Of a DNA stretch of 47,008 bases, positions 22,428 through 31,500 are shown one piece after another (position 1 is the first letter of the stretch; every line of letters begins with the position of its first letter). The stretch lies in assembly GCA_035699745.1 (NCBI GenBank), contig DASSPH010000021.1:1-47008 (forward strand). Reading direction: 5' to 3'. This stretch comes from Vicinamibacterales bacterium (GTDB lineage: Bacteria; Acidobacteriota; Vicinamibacteria; Vicinamibacterales; 2-12-FULL-66-21). The position numbers and the translations under genes were made by a program. The notes under the pieces are model-generated. The model made no database searches and was not told the origin of the DNA. It was given only the letters and a program-made list of their open reading frames with translations.

Positions 22428-25400
22428 ACATCGCCGAAGCCTTCATCAAGCGGCCCGTCGCGACTACGCTGCTCGTCCTGACGATTCTCATTTTCGGCGT
22501 GATGGGCTACGTGCGGCTGCCGGTCGCGGACCTTCCGACCGTCGACTTTCCCGTCATCAACGTGAACGCGAACCTGCCGGGCGCCAACCCGAGCACGATG
22601 GCCTCGTCGATCGCGACCCCGCTCGAGAAACAGTTCGCGACCATTTCCGGCATTACCGCCATCAGCTCGCGGAGCAGCCAGGGCAACACCAACATCTCGC
22701 TGACGTTCGATCTGGACCGCGACATCGACGCCGCCGCGCAGGACGTGCAGACGGCGATCTCGAGATCGTCGCGCAACCTGCCGGAAGGCATGCCGTCGCC
22801 GCCGTCGTACAACAAGAGCAACCCGACCGACTTTCCGGTGCTGTTCCTGACGCTGGCGTCGGAGACGCTGCCACTGGCGCAGGTCAACCGCTACGCCGAA
22901 ACGGTCCTGGCGCAGCGGCTGTCGATGGTGAGCGGCGTGGCGCAGGTCAACGTCTTCGGCGCCCAGAAGTACGCGGTGCGGATCGATCTCGATCCGACGC
23001 AGCTGGCGGCGCGGCAGATCGGCATCGACGAGGTGTCGCGCGCGGTGAACGGCTCGAACGTCAACCGGCCGACCGGCACCCTCTACGGCCCCAACCGCAA
23101 CTACGTCGTGCAGTCGACCGGGCAGCTGCTGTCGGCGGACCAGTACCGGCCGATCGTCGTCGCCTACCGCAACGGCAACCCGGTGCGGCTCGAGGAAGTG
23201 GCGCGCGTCTACGACGGGGTCGAGAACCCGCGGAACGCGAGCTGGTACAACGGCAAGCCGGCGCTCTACCTCGGAATCCAGCGTCAGCCCGGCACCAACA
23301 CGGTCGAAGTCGTCGACCGTGTCAAGGCACTGCTGCCCGAGCTGCAGGCGCAGCTGCCCGGATCGGTTCAGCTCTTCATCCGCAGCGACCGCTCGCTCTC
23401 GATCCGCGAGTCGGTCCACGACGTGAAGCTCACGCTCGGGCTCACCGTGTTTCTCGTCGTCCTGGTCATCTTCCTGTTCCTGCGGAATGTGTCGGCGACG
23501 ATCATCCCCAGCCTCGCGCTGCCGTTCTCGATCATCGGCACCTTCGCGGTCATGTGGTCGCTCGACTACAGCCTCAACAACCTGACGCTGATGGCGCTGA
23601 CGCTGTCGGTCGGGTTCGTCGTCGACGACGCCATCGTCATGCTGGAGAACATCGTCCGGCACATGGAGATGGGGAAGACCCGGATGCAGGCGGCGCTCGA
23701 CGGGTCGAAGGAGATCGCCTTCACGATCGTGTCGATGACGGTGTCGCTCGCCGCCGTGTTCATTCCGATCCTCTTCATGGGCGGCATCGTCGGCCGGCTG
23801 ATGGAGGAATTCGCGGTCACCATCGGCGTCGCGATTCTGATCTCCGGCCTGGTCTCGCTGACGCTGACGCCGATGCTGTGCAGCCGCTTCCTGAAGCCGC
23901 TCCACGCCGGGCATCACGGGCGGATGTACAACGCGATCGAGCGGATCTTCGACGCGTCGCTGAGGAGCTACGCCTGGTCGTTGCGGCAGACCATCCGCTT
24001 CAGGAGCGCGACGATGTTCGTCTCGGGCCTGCTGGTGCTCGGCACCGTCTACCTGTTCGACGTCGTGCCGAAGGGCTTCATCCCCAGCGTCGACACCGGC
24101 CAGATCAACGGCAGCGTCGAGTTCGCCCAGGGCGTCGGCTACGAGTCCACGGTGGTCCGCATGGGCCAGCTGATGGACATCCTGAAGAGCGACCCGAATG
24201 TGGCGGCGTTCACCGCCGACTCGGGCGGCGGCCGCATGAACGTCGACCTCAAGCCGCGGCAGGAGCGCGACAGGACGGCGGACCAGATCATCGAGGAGCT
24301 GCGTCCGAAGCTGAACCGCGTCCCCGGCGTCCGCGTCACGCTCACCAATCCGCCGGCGATCCGTATCGGCGGCGGTCCGGGGGGAGGACGCGGCGGCGGC
24401 GGCGCGTATCAAATCGCGCTGCAGAATCCCGACACCGAGGAGCTGTATCGCGTGGCGCCGGAGTTCGAGGCGAACCTGCGCGAGATCGCCGGCCTGCAGG
24501 ACGTCACCTCGGACCTGCAGCTGCGCACGCCCCAGTTGAGCGTCGATCTCGATCGCGAGCAGATCGCGGCGCTCGGGCTGACGGTCGATCAGGTGCAATC
24601 GGCGCTGTCGTCGGCGTACAGCTCGCGGCAGATTTCACAGATCTACGCGCCCGACGACGAGTATCAGGTATTGATGCAGGTGTCCCCCGAGTTCCAGCAG
24701 GATCCGGCGGCGCTCTCGATGCTCTACGTCCAGGGCGCCGGCGGGCGGTTGATTCCGCTGTCGGCGGTCGTCACCACGCGCCAGACCGTCGGTCCGCAAT
24801 CGATCAACCACATCGGCCAGTTGCCGTCGGTCACGCTGTCGTTCAACCTGCAGCCGGGCGTCGCGCTCGGCGACGCGCTGGGGCGCGTGCAGCAGATGGC
24901 GCGCGAGACGCTGCCGGCCAGCGTCACCGCGACGCCGCAGGGCACCGCGCAGGCGTTCGAGGAATCGATGCGCGGCCTCGGCTGGATTCTCGCGCTGGCG
25001 ATCTTCGTCATCTACGTCGTGCTGGGGATCCTGTACGAGAGCTTCATCCATCCGCTCACGATTCTCTCGGGTCTGCCGGCGGCCGGCTTCGGCGCGCTGC
25101 TGACGCTGCTGCTGTTCAAGGCGGACCTCGACATCTACGCCTTCGTCGGCGTCATCATGCTGGTCGGTCTGGTCAAGAAGAACGGCATCATGATGATCGA
25201 CTTCGCGATCGAGTCGCGCAAGGAGAAGGAGATCTCCGCGGCGGACGCGATCTACGAAGCCTGCCTGGTGCGCTTCCGCCCGATCATGATGACGACGATG
25301 GCGGCGCTGCTCGGCACGCTGCCGATCGCGCTCGGCTGGGGGGCCGGCGGCGAATCGCGCCGTCCGCTGGGCCTCGCCGTGGTCGGCGGCCTGCTCGTCT

Positions 25401-25528
25401 CGCAGACCCTGACGCTCTACATCACGCCGGTCTTCTACATCTACATGGAGAAGATCCAGGAGTGGCTGACGCGCCGCAGGACCGCGAAGCAGCCGGTGCT
25501 GGAAGGCGCCGGCGCCGCGGCGAAGTAG
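22424..25528 (+). CDS. RND multidrug efflux permease, HAE1 type
   Basis: A 1034-residue inner-membrane pump of the AcrB/MexB class, full length. The N-terminal segment is FIKRPVATTLLVLTILIFG. The proton-relay acidic pair is in VGFVVDDAIVMLEN (TM4) and the TM10 lysine is in GLVKKNGIMMIDF. The porter subdomains repeat in the two halves; the second half has a Gly-rich loop (GGGPGGGRGGGG). It exports hydrophobic compounds from the periplasm or membrane using the proton gradient. The ATG at 22424 overlaps the adaptor TGA, and the adaptor-pump pair is a standard operon. It ends 5 bases before the convergent dUTPase stop. The substrate is not readable. Confidence 0.95.
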   Translation: MNIAEAFIKRPVATTLLVLTILIFGVMGYVRLPVADLPTVDFPVINVNANLPGANPSTMASSIATPLEKQFATISGITAISSRSSQGNTNISLTFDLDRDIDAAAQDVQTAISRSSRNLPEGMPSPPSYNKSNPTDFPVLFLTLASETLPLAQVNRYAETVLAQRLSMVSGVAQVNVFGAQKYAVRIDLDPTQLAARQIGIDEVSRAVNGSNVNRPTGTLYGPNRNYVVQSTGQLLSADQYRPIVVAYRNGNPVRLEEVARVYDGVENPRNASWYNGKPALYLGIQRQPGTNTVEVVDRVKALLPELQAQLPGSVQLFIRSDRSLSIRESVHDVKLTLGLTVFLVVLVIFLFLRNVSATIIPSLALPFSIIGTFAVMWSLDYSLNNLTLMALTLSVGFVVDDAIVMLENIVRHMEMGKTRMQAALDGSKEIAFTIVSMTVSLAAVFIPILFMGGIVGRLMEEFAVTIGVAILISGLVSLTLTPMLCSRFLKPLHAGHHGRMYNAIERIFDASLRSYAWSLRQTIRFRSATMFVSGLLVLGTVYLFDVVPKGFIPSVDTGQINGSVEFAQGVGYESTVVRMGQLMDILKSDPNVAAFTADSGGGRMNVDLKPRQERDRTADQIIEELRPKLNRVPGVRVTLTNPPAIRIGGGPGGGRGGGGAYQIALQNPDTEELYRVAPEFEANLREIAGLQDVTSDLQLRTPQLSVDLDREQIAALGLTVDQVQSALSSAYSSRQISQIYAPDDEYQVLMQVSPEFQQDPAALSMLYVQGAGGRLIPLSAVVTTRQTVGPQSINHIGQLPSVTLSFNLQPGVALGDALGRVQQMARETLPASVTATPQGTAQAFEESMRGLGWILALAIFVIYVVLGILYESFIHPLTILSGLPAAGFGALLTLLLFKADLDIYAFVGVIMLVGLVKKNGIMMIDFAIESRKEKEISAADAIYEACLVRFRPIMMTTMAALLGTLPIALGWGAGGESRRPLGLAVVGGLLVSQTLTLYITPVFYIYMEKIQEWLTRRRTAKQPVLEGAGAAAK

Positions 25529-25533
25529 AGCCG

Positions 25534-25971
25534 CTATCCGCCGGTCGCGCCGAATCCGCCGCGCGATCCCTCGCGCAGGTCCGACTCGCTCTCGTTCCAC
25601 TGCGCGCGCATCACCGGGATGAACAGCCCCTGGGCGATGCGATCCCCTTTGCTCACCCGCACCGTTTCGCGCGTGAAGTTCAGCACCTGGATCTTCACTT
25701 CGTCGGCCGGCCCGCAATAATCCTCGTCGACGACGCCGACGCCGTTGGCGACGAGGAGGCCGCGCTTCAGCGGCGTGCTGCTGCGCGCGAAGATGCCGAG
25801 GAAGTGCCCGGCCGGGGCGCGGATCACGAGGCCGGTGGGAATCAGCGCGATGGCATTCGGCGGGACGTCGACGTCGCGGCTTGCCGCGAGGTCGAAGCCG
25901 GCGGCGCCGGGCGACTGGTATCCGGGAAGCGGAACGGACGGATCGAGACGGCGGATGCTGACGGGAATCAT
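25534..25971 (-). CDS. dut: dUTP diphosphatase
   Basis: A 145-residue trimeric dUTPase, which hydrolyses dUTP to dUMP and pyrophosphate and keeps uracil out of DNA. All five family motifs are present in order: GAAGFDLAA, ARSSTPLKRG, NGVGVVDEDYCGP, KGDRIAQGLF and RGGFGATGG. The ATG at 25971 lies 11 bases after the stop of the polytopic membrane protein, so the two are likely co-transcribed from the TATAAT box at 27620-27625. Length and motif spacing are normal. It converges on the RND pump gene. Confidence 0.95.
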   Translation of the reverse strand: MIPVSIRRLDPSVPLPGYQSPGAAGFDLAASRDVDVPPNAIALIPTGLVIRAPAGHFLGIFARSSTPLKRGLLVANGVGVVDEDYCGPADEVKIQVLNFTRETVRVSKGDRIAQGLFIPVMRAQWNESESDLREGSRGGFGATGG

Positions 25972-25982
25972 CAGCCGCCACT

Positions 25983-27608
25983 CTATCGCAGTCGATAGAG
26001 CCGGATGCCGCCGGGGTGGATCGCCATCAGCTCGAAATCCGGGCGCTTCTCGAGCACCGGCAGCACTGCCATGTGATCGCGGTGGAACGCCTCGAGGTGG
26101 ACGACCACGTGCGTCACCCCCGCCTTCTTCATCGCGTCGATCGCCCAGTCCTGCGGAAAGTACCAGAACGCGTCCGCGTACTGCTGGTAGGTGTCCGGCG
26201 TGTAGCCGCTGTACCCGTTCATCAGCGGCCGCCAGTGCGCCGTCGATGCGAGCACGTAGTGGGAGTTCTGGAAGATCGCCCAGCGCGGGAAGAACGGCTG
26301 TTCGGCGAGGACCACGCGTCCGGGTTCGTCGGCGAGCAGCTTGTAGATGCCGGGGATGCCCTTGAACGGCGTGTAGGTGAACGGCGCCCGCATCGCCTCG
26401 GCGTTGACCAGGAGGACCGCGACCACCGCGATCCACGTCCGTGGTTTCCACAACGCGAGCCCGATCCCGCCAAGCATCGCCATCGCGAGCAGGAAGAGGT
26501 TGCCGAATCGTGCCGCGGCCCGCAGGCCCTGCATCGGCGGGAAGACGTGGAACAGCCAGCCGTAGAGCGGCGTGGCGGTGCCGAGCGAGAGCACCACGCC
26601 GGCCGCGCCGATCGCCATCAGCATCAGGATGCGGGCGCGAAGCGCCGCGCCGAGGCCCCGACGCGGCGAAGGCGGGCGCGTGAACGCCGCAATCACCCCG
26701 ATGATCGCCAGCACGACGAGCGTCACGCCGGGGAAGAAGCTGTCGACGTCGTTCTGGAAGAAGCGCTGGCTCCAGGTGGAGAAGTGGATGCGCCCCGCGC
26801 TGGCGAGGTAGCCGAGCGGCGTGGCGGAATATTCGTGAATGAGATCGAGCGAGCGCACCATGTGCTGCTCGCGGGCGGCGCGGCGATAGGGCAGGTAGAT
26901 CGGGAGGACGGCAATCGCGGTGACGACCGCTCCGGCGGCGAGGGCGGGCAGGACCGCCCGCGCCCGCGGCAGCCATTCGGCGGCGCGAACCGAGAGCGCA
27001 ACGCCGAGCGCCACGCAGGCGAAGACCACCAGGTAGCCCGAGGTGTAGGCCATCAGCGTCATCGCCGCGGCCAGCCCCAGCGCAGCGCGGTATGAACCGC
27101 CCGCGATCGCGCGATCCATCGCCAGCAGCGCCAGCGGCAGACCGTAGATGTGAATGCCCTGGATGTGCGCCAGCCGCGTGAGCGTGTGCGTGTTGAACGC
27201 GAACGCCGATCCGGCGAGCAGGCCCGCCGCCATGCTGCCGGTCCATGCCTCGACGGTCACGCAGGCGGCGAAGGCGGTGAGGGCGAAGCCGAGGATCAGG
27301 ATGAGGTTGTGGACCAGGACCGGCGACGCGCCCGTCCACGCCAGCGGCGCTCCCATCAGCGCCGGCGCGATCAACGGCTCGGAAAAGGCGAGCGCGTCGT
27401 GCGCCGGATAGAAGATGTTCGCTTCGAAGAGGTTCGCGGGATCGCGCGGCAGCTGGTGCGCGACCCACGCCATGATCCAGGCGTTCAGCTCCGCGTCGGC
27501 ATTGTGGTTCAGGGAATGCCGGCCGGGCGCCAGCGCCATCGGCCAGGTGTGCGCCACGGCGAGTAGCAGACAGAGGACGAATGCCGCGGAGCGGCGCGAG
27601 CGGAGCAT
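25983..27608 (-). CDS. Polytopic membrane protein, GT-C/YfhO-like
   Basis: A 541-residue protein with about ten to twelve hydrophobic segments and an extended C-terminal soluble part from about residue 390. The first periplasmic loop contains HNADAELNAWIMAWVAHQL, with an acidic pair such as GT-C glycosyltransferases carry after the first membrane segment, and FYPAHDALAFSEPLIAP. The end (GVTHVVVHLEAFHRDH, ELMAIHPGGIRLYRL) resembles the soluble tail of YfhO-like or mannosyltransferase-like proteins of acidobacteria. A role in sugar transfer from a lipid carrier is possible but unproven. TATAAT occurs 11 bases before its ATG, with no strong Shine-Dalgarno site. dUTPase follows after 11 bases. 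Confidence 0.7.
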   Translation of the reverse strand: MLRSRRSAAFVLCLLLAVAHTWPMALAPGRHSLNHNADAELNAWIMAWVAHQLPRDPANLFEANIFYPAHDALAFSEPLIAPALMGAPLAWTGASPVLVHNLILILGFALTAFAACVTVEAWTGSMAAGLLAGSAFAFNTHTLTRLAHIQGIHIYGLPLALLAMDRAIAGGSYRAALGLAAAMTLMAYTSGYLVVFACVALGVALSVRAAEWLPRARAVLPALAAGAVVTAIAVLPIYLPYRRAAREQHMVRSLDLIHEYSATPLGYLASAGRIHFSTWSQRFFQNDVDSFFPGVTLVVLAIIGVIAAFTRPPSPRRGLGAALRARILMLMAIGAAGVVLSLGTATPLYGWLFHVFPPMQGLRAAARFGNLFLLAMAMLGGIGLALWKPRTWIAVVAVLLVNAEAMRAPFTYTPFKGIPGIYKLLADEPGRVVLAEQPFFPRWAIFQNSHYVLASTAHWRPLMNGYSGYTPDTYQQYADAFWYFPQDWAIDAMKKAGVTHVVVHLEAFHRDHMAVLPVLEKRPDFELMAIHPGGIRLYRLR

Positions 27609-27619
27609 CCCGGAGGCCG

Positions 27620-27625
27620 ATTATA
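27620..27625 (-). promoter_or_regulatory. Putative -10 box TATAAT before the membrane protein / dut operon
   Basis: The complement of 27620-27625 is TATAAT, followed by 11 bases (cggcctccggg) and the ATG. Spacing equals that at 8849-8854. A leader of about 5 bases is expected. Confidence 0.5.
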
Positions 27626-27685
27626 CGCAGGCCTTCCGCTGGTCCGGGAAATGCAAGAGCCCCCGATGTCTCTGGAGGTTCCGTT

Positions 27686-28264
27686 ATGCGTTCAGCTCTC
27701 ATCGCCGCGGTCTCAGCCGCAGCGCTCCTCGTCGCCGCCGCGTCGCCGTCGGCCCAGTCGAATATGGCGAAACCAGAAAAGTTCACCGCGTTCGCCGTCG
27801 ACATCAGCAACACCGCGCCTCGCGCGAATGCCTCGGTGGTCGACATCCAGATCAACCGCTGGTCGACCGACGCCGAGCGCGACCAGCTGCTGCAGGTCTT
27901 TCGCGAGAAGGGACAGGACGGGCTGCTCGCCGCGCTGCAGAAGCTGCCGGTGGTCGGCGGAATCCGCACGCCCGGGTCGCTCAACTACGACATTCACTTC
28001 GCGCGGCAGCGTCCCGGCGCGGACGGCGGACGCGAGATCTTCCTGATGACCGATCGCTACATCGGCGCCTGGGAGGCCATGAACCGTCCGCGGACGATCG
28101 ACTATCCGTTCACGCTGATCCAGCTGCAGCTGGACAAGGCGGGCCGCGGCGTCGGCAAGGCGTCGATCGCCACTCAGATCACCCAGGATCCGGACGGGAC
28201 GATCGTGCTCGAGAATTTCTCGTCGCAGCCGGTGATGCTCAATGATGTGAGGCCGGTGAAGTAG
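27686..28264 (+). CDS. Secreted protein of unknown function
   Basis: A 192-residue protein with a clear signal peptide (residues 1-24, ending near SPSAQ). The mature part is soluble, without cysteines, and contains INRWSTDAERDQLL, a QLQLDKAGRGVGKASIA segment and a repeated beta pattern. I do not recognise a named family; similar short secreted proteins occur singly in acidobacteria. GGAGG at 27674-27678 lies seven bases before the ATG, which fixes the start; an upstream extension would contain no signal peptide. It is divergent from the membrane protein/dut pair and is followed by a heptamer array that separates it from udk. Confidence 0.7.
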   Translation: MRSALIAAVSAAALLVAAASPSAQSNMAKPEKFTAFAVDISNTAPRANASVVDIQINRWSTDAERDQLLQVFREKGQDGLLAALQKLPVVGGIRTPGSLNYDIHFARQRPGADGGREIFLMTDRYIGAWEAMNRPRTIDYPFTLIQLQLDKAGRGVGKASIATQITQDPDGTIVLENFSSQPVMLNDVRPVK

Positions 28265-28271
28265 GCGGGGG

Positions 28272-28345
28272 GCGAGGTTCGAGGATCGAGGTTCGAGGAT
28301 CGAGGGTCGAGGGTCGAGGGTCGAGGGTCGAGGGTCGAGGTTCGG
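28272..28345. repeat. Heptamer array TCGAGGN upstream of udk
   Basis: Nine consecutive 7-base units of TCGAGGN (28279-28341), preceded by a degenerate one (GCGAGGT, 28272-28278). The array ends directly at the TAGAAT box of udk (28346). The same unit lies in inverted orientation downstream of udk (28988-29036); the two share a 16-base block, GGGGCGAGGTTCGAGG, as an inverted repeat. Confidence 0.9.
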
Positions 28346-28351
28346 TAGAAT
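28346..28351 (+). promoter_or_regulatory. Putative -10 box TAGAAT, 6 bases before the udk GTG
   Basis: TAGAAT is followed by six bases and GTG 28358. Transcription starting 6-7 bases downstream would begin at the start codon itself, so a leaderless mRNA is expected. The whole -35 region lies within the TCGAGGN array. Confidence 0.55.
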
Positions 28352-28357
28352 CGGAGC

Positions 28358-28981
28358 GTGGCTCCGCTGATTATCGGCGTCGCTGGAGGATCCGGTTCGG
28401 GGAAGACGACCGTCGTTCGTCGCATCCTCGAGGCGCTGGGGGACTCTCGGGTGCCGGTCCTCGAGCACGATCGCTATTACCGCGACCGTAACGATCTCCG
28501 GCTCGAGGAGCGGGCGTCGCTGAACTACGACCACCCGGATTCGCTGGAGACGGACCTGATGGTCCGCCACGTTCACGACCTGCGCGCCGGACGGCCGGTC
28601 GAGGTGCCGGTCTACGACTTCGCCCGGCACGCGCGCGTCGAGCAGACGGAGACCATCGCCCCCGGCCGCGCGCTGATCGTGGAAGGCATCCTGATCTACA
28701 CGGACCCGGCGCTCAGAAAGGTGATGGACGTGAAGGTCTTCGTCGATACCGACGACGACATCCGCTTCATCCGCCGCCTGCAGCGCGACCTGGCCGAACG
28801 CGGGCGAACCGTGCAATCGGTGATCGACCAGTATCTCGGGACAGTCAAGCCGATGCACCTGGAGTTCGTCGAGCCGAGCAAGCGCTACGCCGACATCATC
28901 ATCCCGCAGGGCGGCCACAACGCCGTCGCGATCGAGATGCTGTTGCGGCTGATCCGCGGCCTCGCCTCCGAGCCCCGCTGA
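28358..28981 (+). CDS. udk: Uridine kinase
   Basis: A 207-residue cytoplasmic kinase that phosphorylates uridine and cytidine in pyrimidine salvage. The P-loop is GVAGGSGSGKTT; the acceptor-site segment is VLEHDRYYRD; NYDHPDSLETDLM, PVYDFARHAR and VEGILIYTDP are the usual uridine kinase blocks, and RFIRRLQRDLAERGR is the lid. Length equals the bacterial Udk. The start is GTG with no Shine-Dalgarno site but with TAGAAT six bases upstream, consistent with leaderless translation. The gene is enclosed by inverted heptamer arrays. It converges with the ADOP permease. Confidence 0.93.
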   Translation: MAPLIIGVAGGSGSGKTTVVRRILEALGDSRVPVLEHDRYYRDRNDLRLEERASLNYDHPDSLETDLMVRHVHDLRAGRPVEVPVYDFARHARVEQTETIAPGRALIVEGILIYTDPALRKVMDVKVFVDTDDDIRFIRRLQRDLAERGRTVQSVIDQYLGTVKPMHLEFVEPSKRYADIIIPQGGHNAVAIEMLLRLIRGLASEPR

Positions 28982-28987
28982 CCCGCC

Positions 28988-29036
28988 CCTCGCCCCTCGC
29001 CGCTCGAACCTCGAACCTCGCCCCTCGCTACTCGGC
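28988..29036. repeat. Heptamer array CCTCGNN overlapping the permease stop codon
   Basis: Seven 7-base units: CCTCGCC, CCTCGCC, GCTCGAA, CCTCGAA, CCTCGCC, CCTCGCT, ACTCGGC. The TAG stop of the minus-strand permease (29028-29030) lies within units six and seven, so the array has replaced or grown into the last codons. It is the inverted partner of the array at 28272-28345. Confidence 0.88.
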
Positions 29037-31460
29037 CTTCAACGCAACCATCGGATCGATCGTAGCGGCCCGTCGCGCCGGCAGGTAACCGGCGAGCAGC
29101 GCCGATCCGATCAGCACCGCCGCGAAGCCGGCGAGCACCCGCACATCCCCGGACGCAATGCCGAGCAGCGCCGACTCCAGCACGCGGCTCAGCGCCAGCG
29201 ACAGCCCGATCCCGATCGCCGCGCCGATGACCGTCAGCCGCAGCGCCTGCCCGACGGTGAGCCGGATGATGTTGCGCGGCGTCGCCCCCAGCGCGATGCG
29301 CAGGCCGATCTCGTGCCGGCGCTGCGCCACCAGGTAGGCGATCACCGCGTAGAGGCCCACCGCCGCGAGGAACAGCGCCAGCGTGCCGAACACGGTCATG
29401 ATCGCGGACAGGTACTGGAGTCCGATCGTTCGTTCGTGCAGCACCTGGCGCATCGCGGCCATCTCGAACACCGGCTGCGCCGGGTCGACGCGGAGCAGCG
29501 CCTGCCGGACCGCGCCCGCCACGCTCATCGGATCCCCGGCGGTGCGCGCGGCAATGCCGAAATAGTCGATCGGGACCTGCGCGATCGGCCGGTAGATCGT
29601 CGGCACGTTCCGCCGGTTGAACCAGTCCTGGATGACGTCGCCGGAGACGCCGACGACGGTCAGCCATGCGCCGGTCCGCGCGCGCTGCGGACCGTAACGG
29701 ACGCGCAGCCGCCGTCCGATCGGATCCTCCCCCGGCCAGAACTTCGCCGCCATCGACTCGCTGACGATGGCCACCGGCGCGGCGCCATCGCGATCGGCGT
29801 CGGTGAAGGGGCGGCCGCGCGTCACCGGGATGGCCATCGTCTCGAAGTGGCGCCCGCTGACGAGCCGGTTGTCGACGGTCGGCAGGTTGCGGGGATCCTC
29901 CGCGGGACGGCCGTCGATCTCGATGGCGGCCGAGGAATTCGATCCGCTCGCCGGCAGCGCGTTCGCGACCGTCACCGCCTCCACGCCGGGCACCGCCGCG
30001 ACGGCGTCGATCGCGCGCTCGACGAACCGCCGCTTCGCCCCGTCGTCGGGGTAGGTCCGCTCGGGCAGGAGCAGTTTCATCGTCAGCAGGCCGTCCGGGT
30101 CGTAGCCCTGCGGACCGTAGAGCAGCCGCTTGGTGCCGAGCACGCCCAGGCCTGCGGCCACGAGCAGCGGCAGCGCGATCGACAGCTCGGCGATCACGAT
30201 CGCCCGGCGGAGCAGTTGCCGGCCGGTCGCGGTGCGTCCGCCTTCCTTCAGCGCGTCCGAGACTCGCGCGTGCGCGGCCTGCAGCGCCGGCAGGATGCCG
30301 AAGATGCACGCCGTCAGCAGGGCGAGCCCCAGGGTGAAGGCGAGCAGCCGCAGGTCCGGGCCGAGCGTTTCGAATCCCGGCACGAAGCGCAGGATCCGCG
30401 CCGGCATCGCGATCCGCATCAGGTACAGGCAGATCCAGGCGAACCCGAGCGCCGGCGGCACGGCGAGCAGCGAGAGCAGCATGCTCTCGGTCAGCAGTTC
30501 GCGGACGATTCGCGTCCGGCTCGCGCCGAGCGCCAGCCGCACCGCGATCTCCCGGCGCCGCTCCGCGGCGCGCGCGAGCATCAGGTTGGCGATGTTGGCG
30601 CACGCGATCAGCAGCACGACGAACGCGGATGCCTGCCACAGCGACAGCATCGGCCCCGAGCCTTCGTCCAGCATCCCCTGCGTCAGCGTGTAGAGGCGCA
30701 CCCCGTGGTCGCGGTTCGCCTCGGGATAGTCGCGTGCGAGCCGCGCCGCGATCACCTTCATCTGCGTATCGACCGCCTCGAACGTCATGCCCGGTCGAAC
30801 CCGGCCGATCACGGTGAGGTAGCGGCTGTCGCGCCTTGGCGCCTCCTTCGGATCGAAGGCCAACGGCGCCCACACTTCCGCGCCGTCGGGAAAGCCGAAG
30901 CGCGGCGGCGCGACGCCGACGATCTGGTGCGGATCGCCGTCGATCAGCATGCTCCTGCCGAGGACCGCGGGATCGCCGTCGAAGCGGCGCTTCCACAGCG
31001 CGTCGCTGAGGACGACGACGTGATGGCGGCCGAAGGTTTCGTCGTCACGAACGAAACCGCGGCCGAGCGCGGGGCGGACGCCCAGCGCGTCGAAGAACTC
31101 CGCGGAGACCTGCGCCCCCTGCAGCCGCTCCGGGTCGTCCCGCTCGACGACGTTGGCGTCCCACCAGACCATCGCGGTCATGTGCGTGACGGTGTCGGCG
31201 GAGCGGCGCCAGTCGAGGAAGTTGGCCGGCGAGGTCGTCTCGCGCCGGTACTGCAGCCGCGGCCCGGTCTCGGCGATCATCACGACGTTGTCGGGGTCGA
31301 TCGCCGGGAACGGCCGCAGCACGAGACGATCGATCAGGTTGAAGATCGCCGCATTGGCGCCGAGTCCGAGGGCCAGGGTCGCCGCGACCGTCAGCGTCAG
31401 CAGCGGCCGCTTGAACAGCGCGCGCCAGGCGTGGGTGACGTCCTTGATGAAGATGCGCAT
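29028..31460 (-). CDS. ADOP-type duplicated orphan permease (MacB/FtsX-like)
   Basis: An 810-residue inner-membrane protein with two tandem MacB-type halves: an N-terminal membrane segment (LLTLTVAATLALGLGANAA), a large periplasmic core (VVVLSDALWKRRFDGDP), then FtsX-like membrane domains with RRREIAVRLALGASRTR and, in the second half, RRHEIGLRIALGATPRN. This is the acidobacterial duplicated orphan permease layout; no ATP-binding partner is encoded next to it. Such proteins are thought to belong to ABC-type mechanotransmission or efflux systems. ATG 31460 is preferred over 31493 because the hydrophobic N-terminus starts there and a short GAGAGG site precedes it. It follows the M19 dipeptidase by 40 bases. 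Its last codons lie in a heptamer array. Confidence 0.9.
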   Translation of the reverse strand: MRIFIKDVTHAWRALFKRPLLTLTVAATLALGLGANAAIFNLIDRLVLRPFPAIDPDNVVMIAETGPRLQYRRETTSPANFLDWRRSADTVTHMTAMVWWDANVVERDDPERLQGAQVSAEFFDALGVRPALGRGFVRDDETFGRHHVVVLSDALWKRRFDGDPAVLGRSMLIDGDPHQIVGVAPPRFGFPDGAEVWAPLAFDPKEAPRRDSRYLTVIGRVRPGMTFEAVDTQMKVIAARLARDYPEANRDHGVRLYTLTQGMLDEGSGPMLSLWQASAFVVLLIACANIANLMLARAAERRREIAVRLALGASRTRIVRELLTESMLLSLLAVPPALGFAWICLYLMRIAMPARILRFVPGFETLGPDLRLLAFTLGLALLTACIFGILPALQAAHARVSDALKEGGRTATGRQLLRRAIVIAELSIALPLLVAAGLGVLGTKRLLYGPQGYDPDGLLTMKLLLPERTYPDDGAKRRFVERAIDAVAAVPGVEAVTVANALPASGSNSSAAIEIDGRPAEDPRNLPTVDNRLVSGRHFETMAIPVTRGRPFTDADRDGAAPVAIVSESMAAKFWPGEDPIGRRLRVRYGPQRARTGAWLTVVGVSGDVIQDWFNRRNVPTIYRPIAQVPIDYFGIAARTAGDPMSVAGAVRQALLRVDPAQPVFEMAAMRQVLHERTIGLQYLSAIMTVFGTLALFLAAVGLYAVIAYLVAQRRHEIGLRIALGATPRNIIRLTVGQALRLTVIGAAIGIGLSLALSRVLESALLGIASGDVRVLAGFAAVLIGSALLAGYLPARRAATIDPMVALKAE

Positions 31461-31500
31461 GAAGCCTCTCGGGCGTTCCCCCGCCCCGGGCAAACCGGCG

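Noticed and set aside
28272-28345. Replication origin iterons or DnaA boxes
   Set aside because: The 7-base unit TCGAGGN is GC-rich, has no adjacent AT-rich region, and no dnaA, dnaN or rep gene is nearby.
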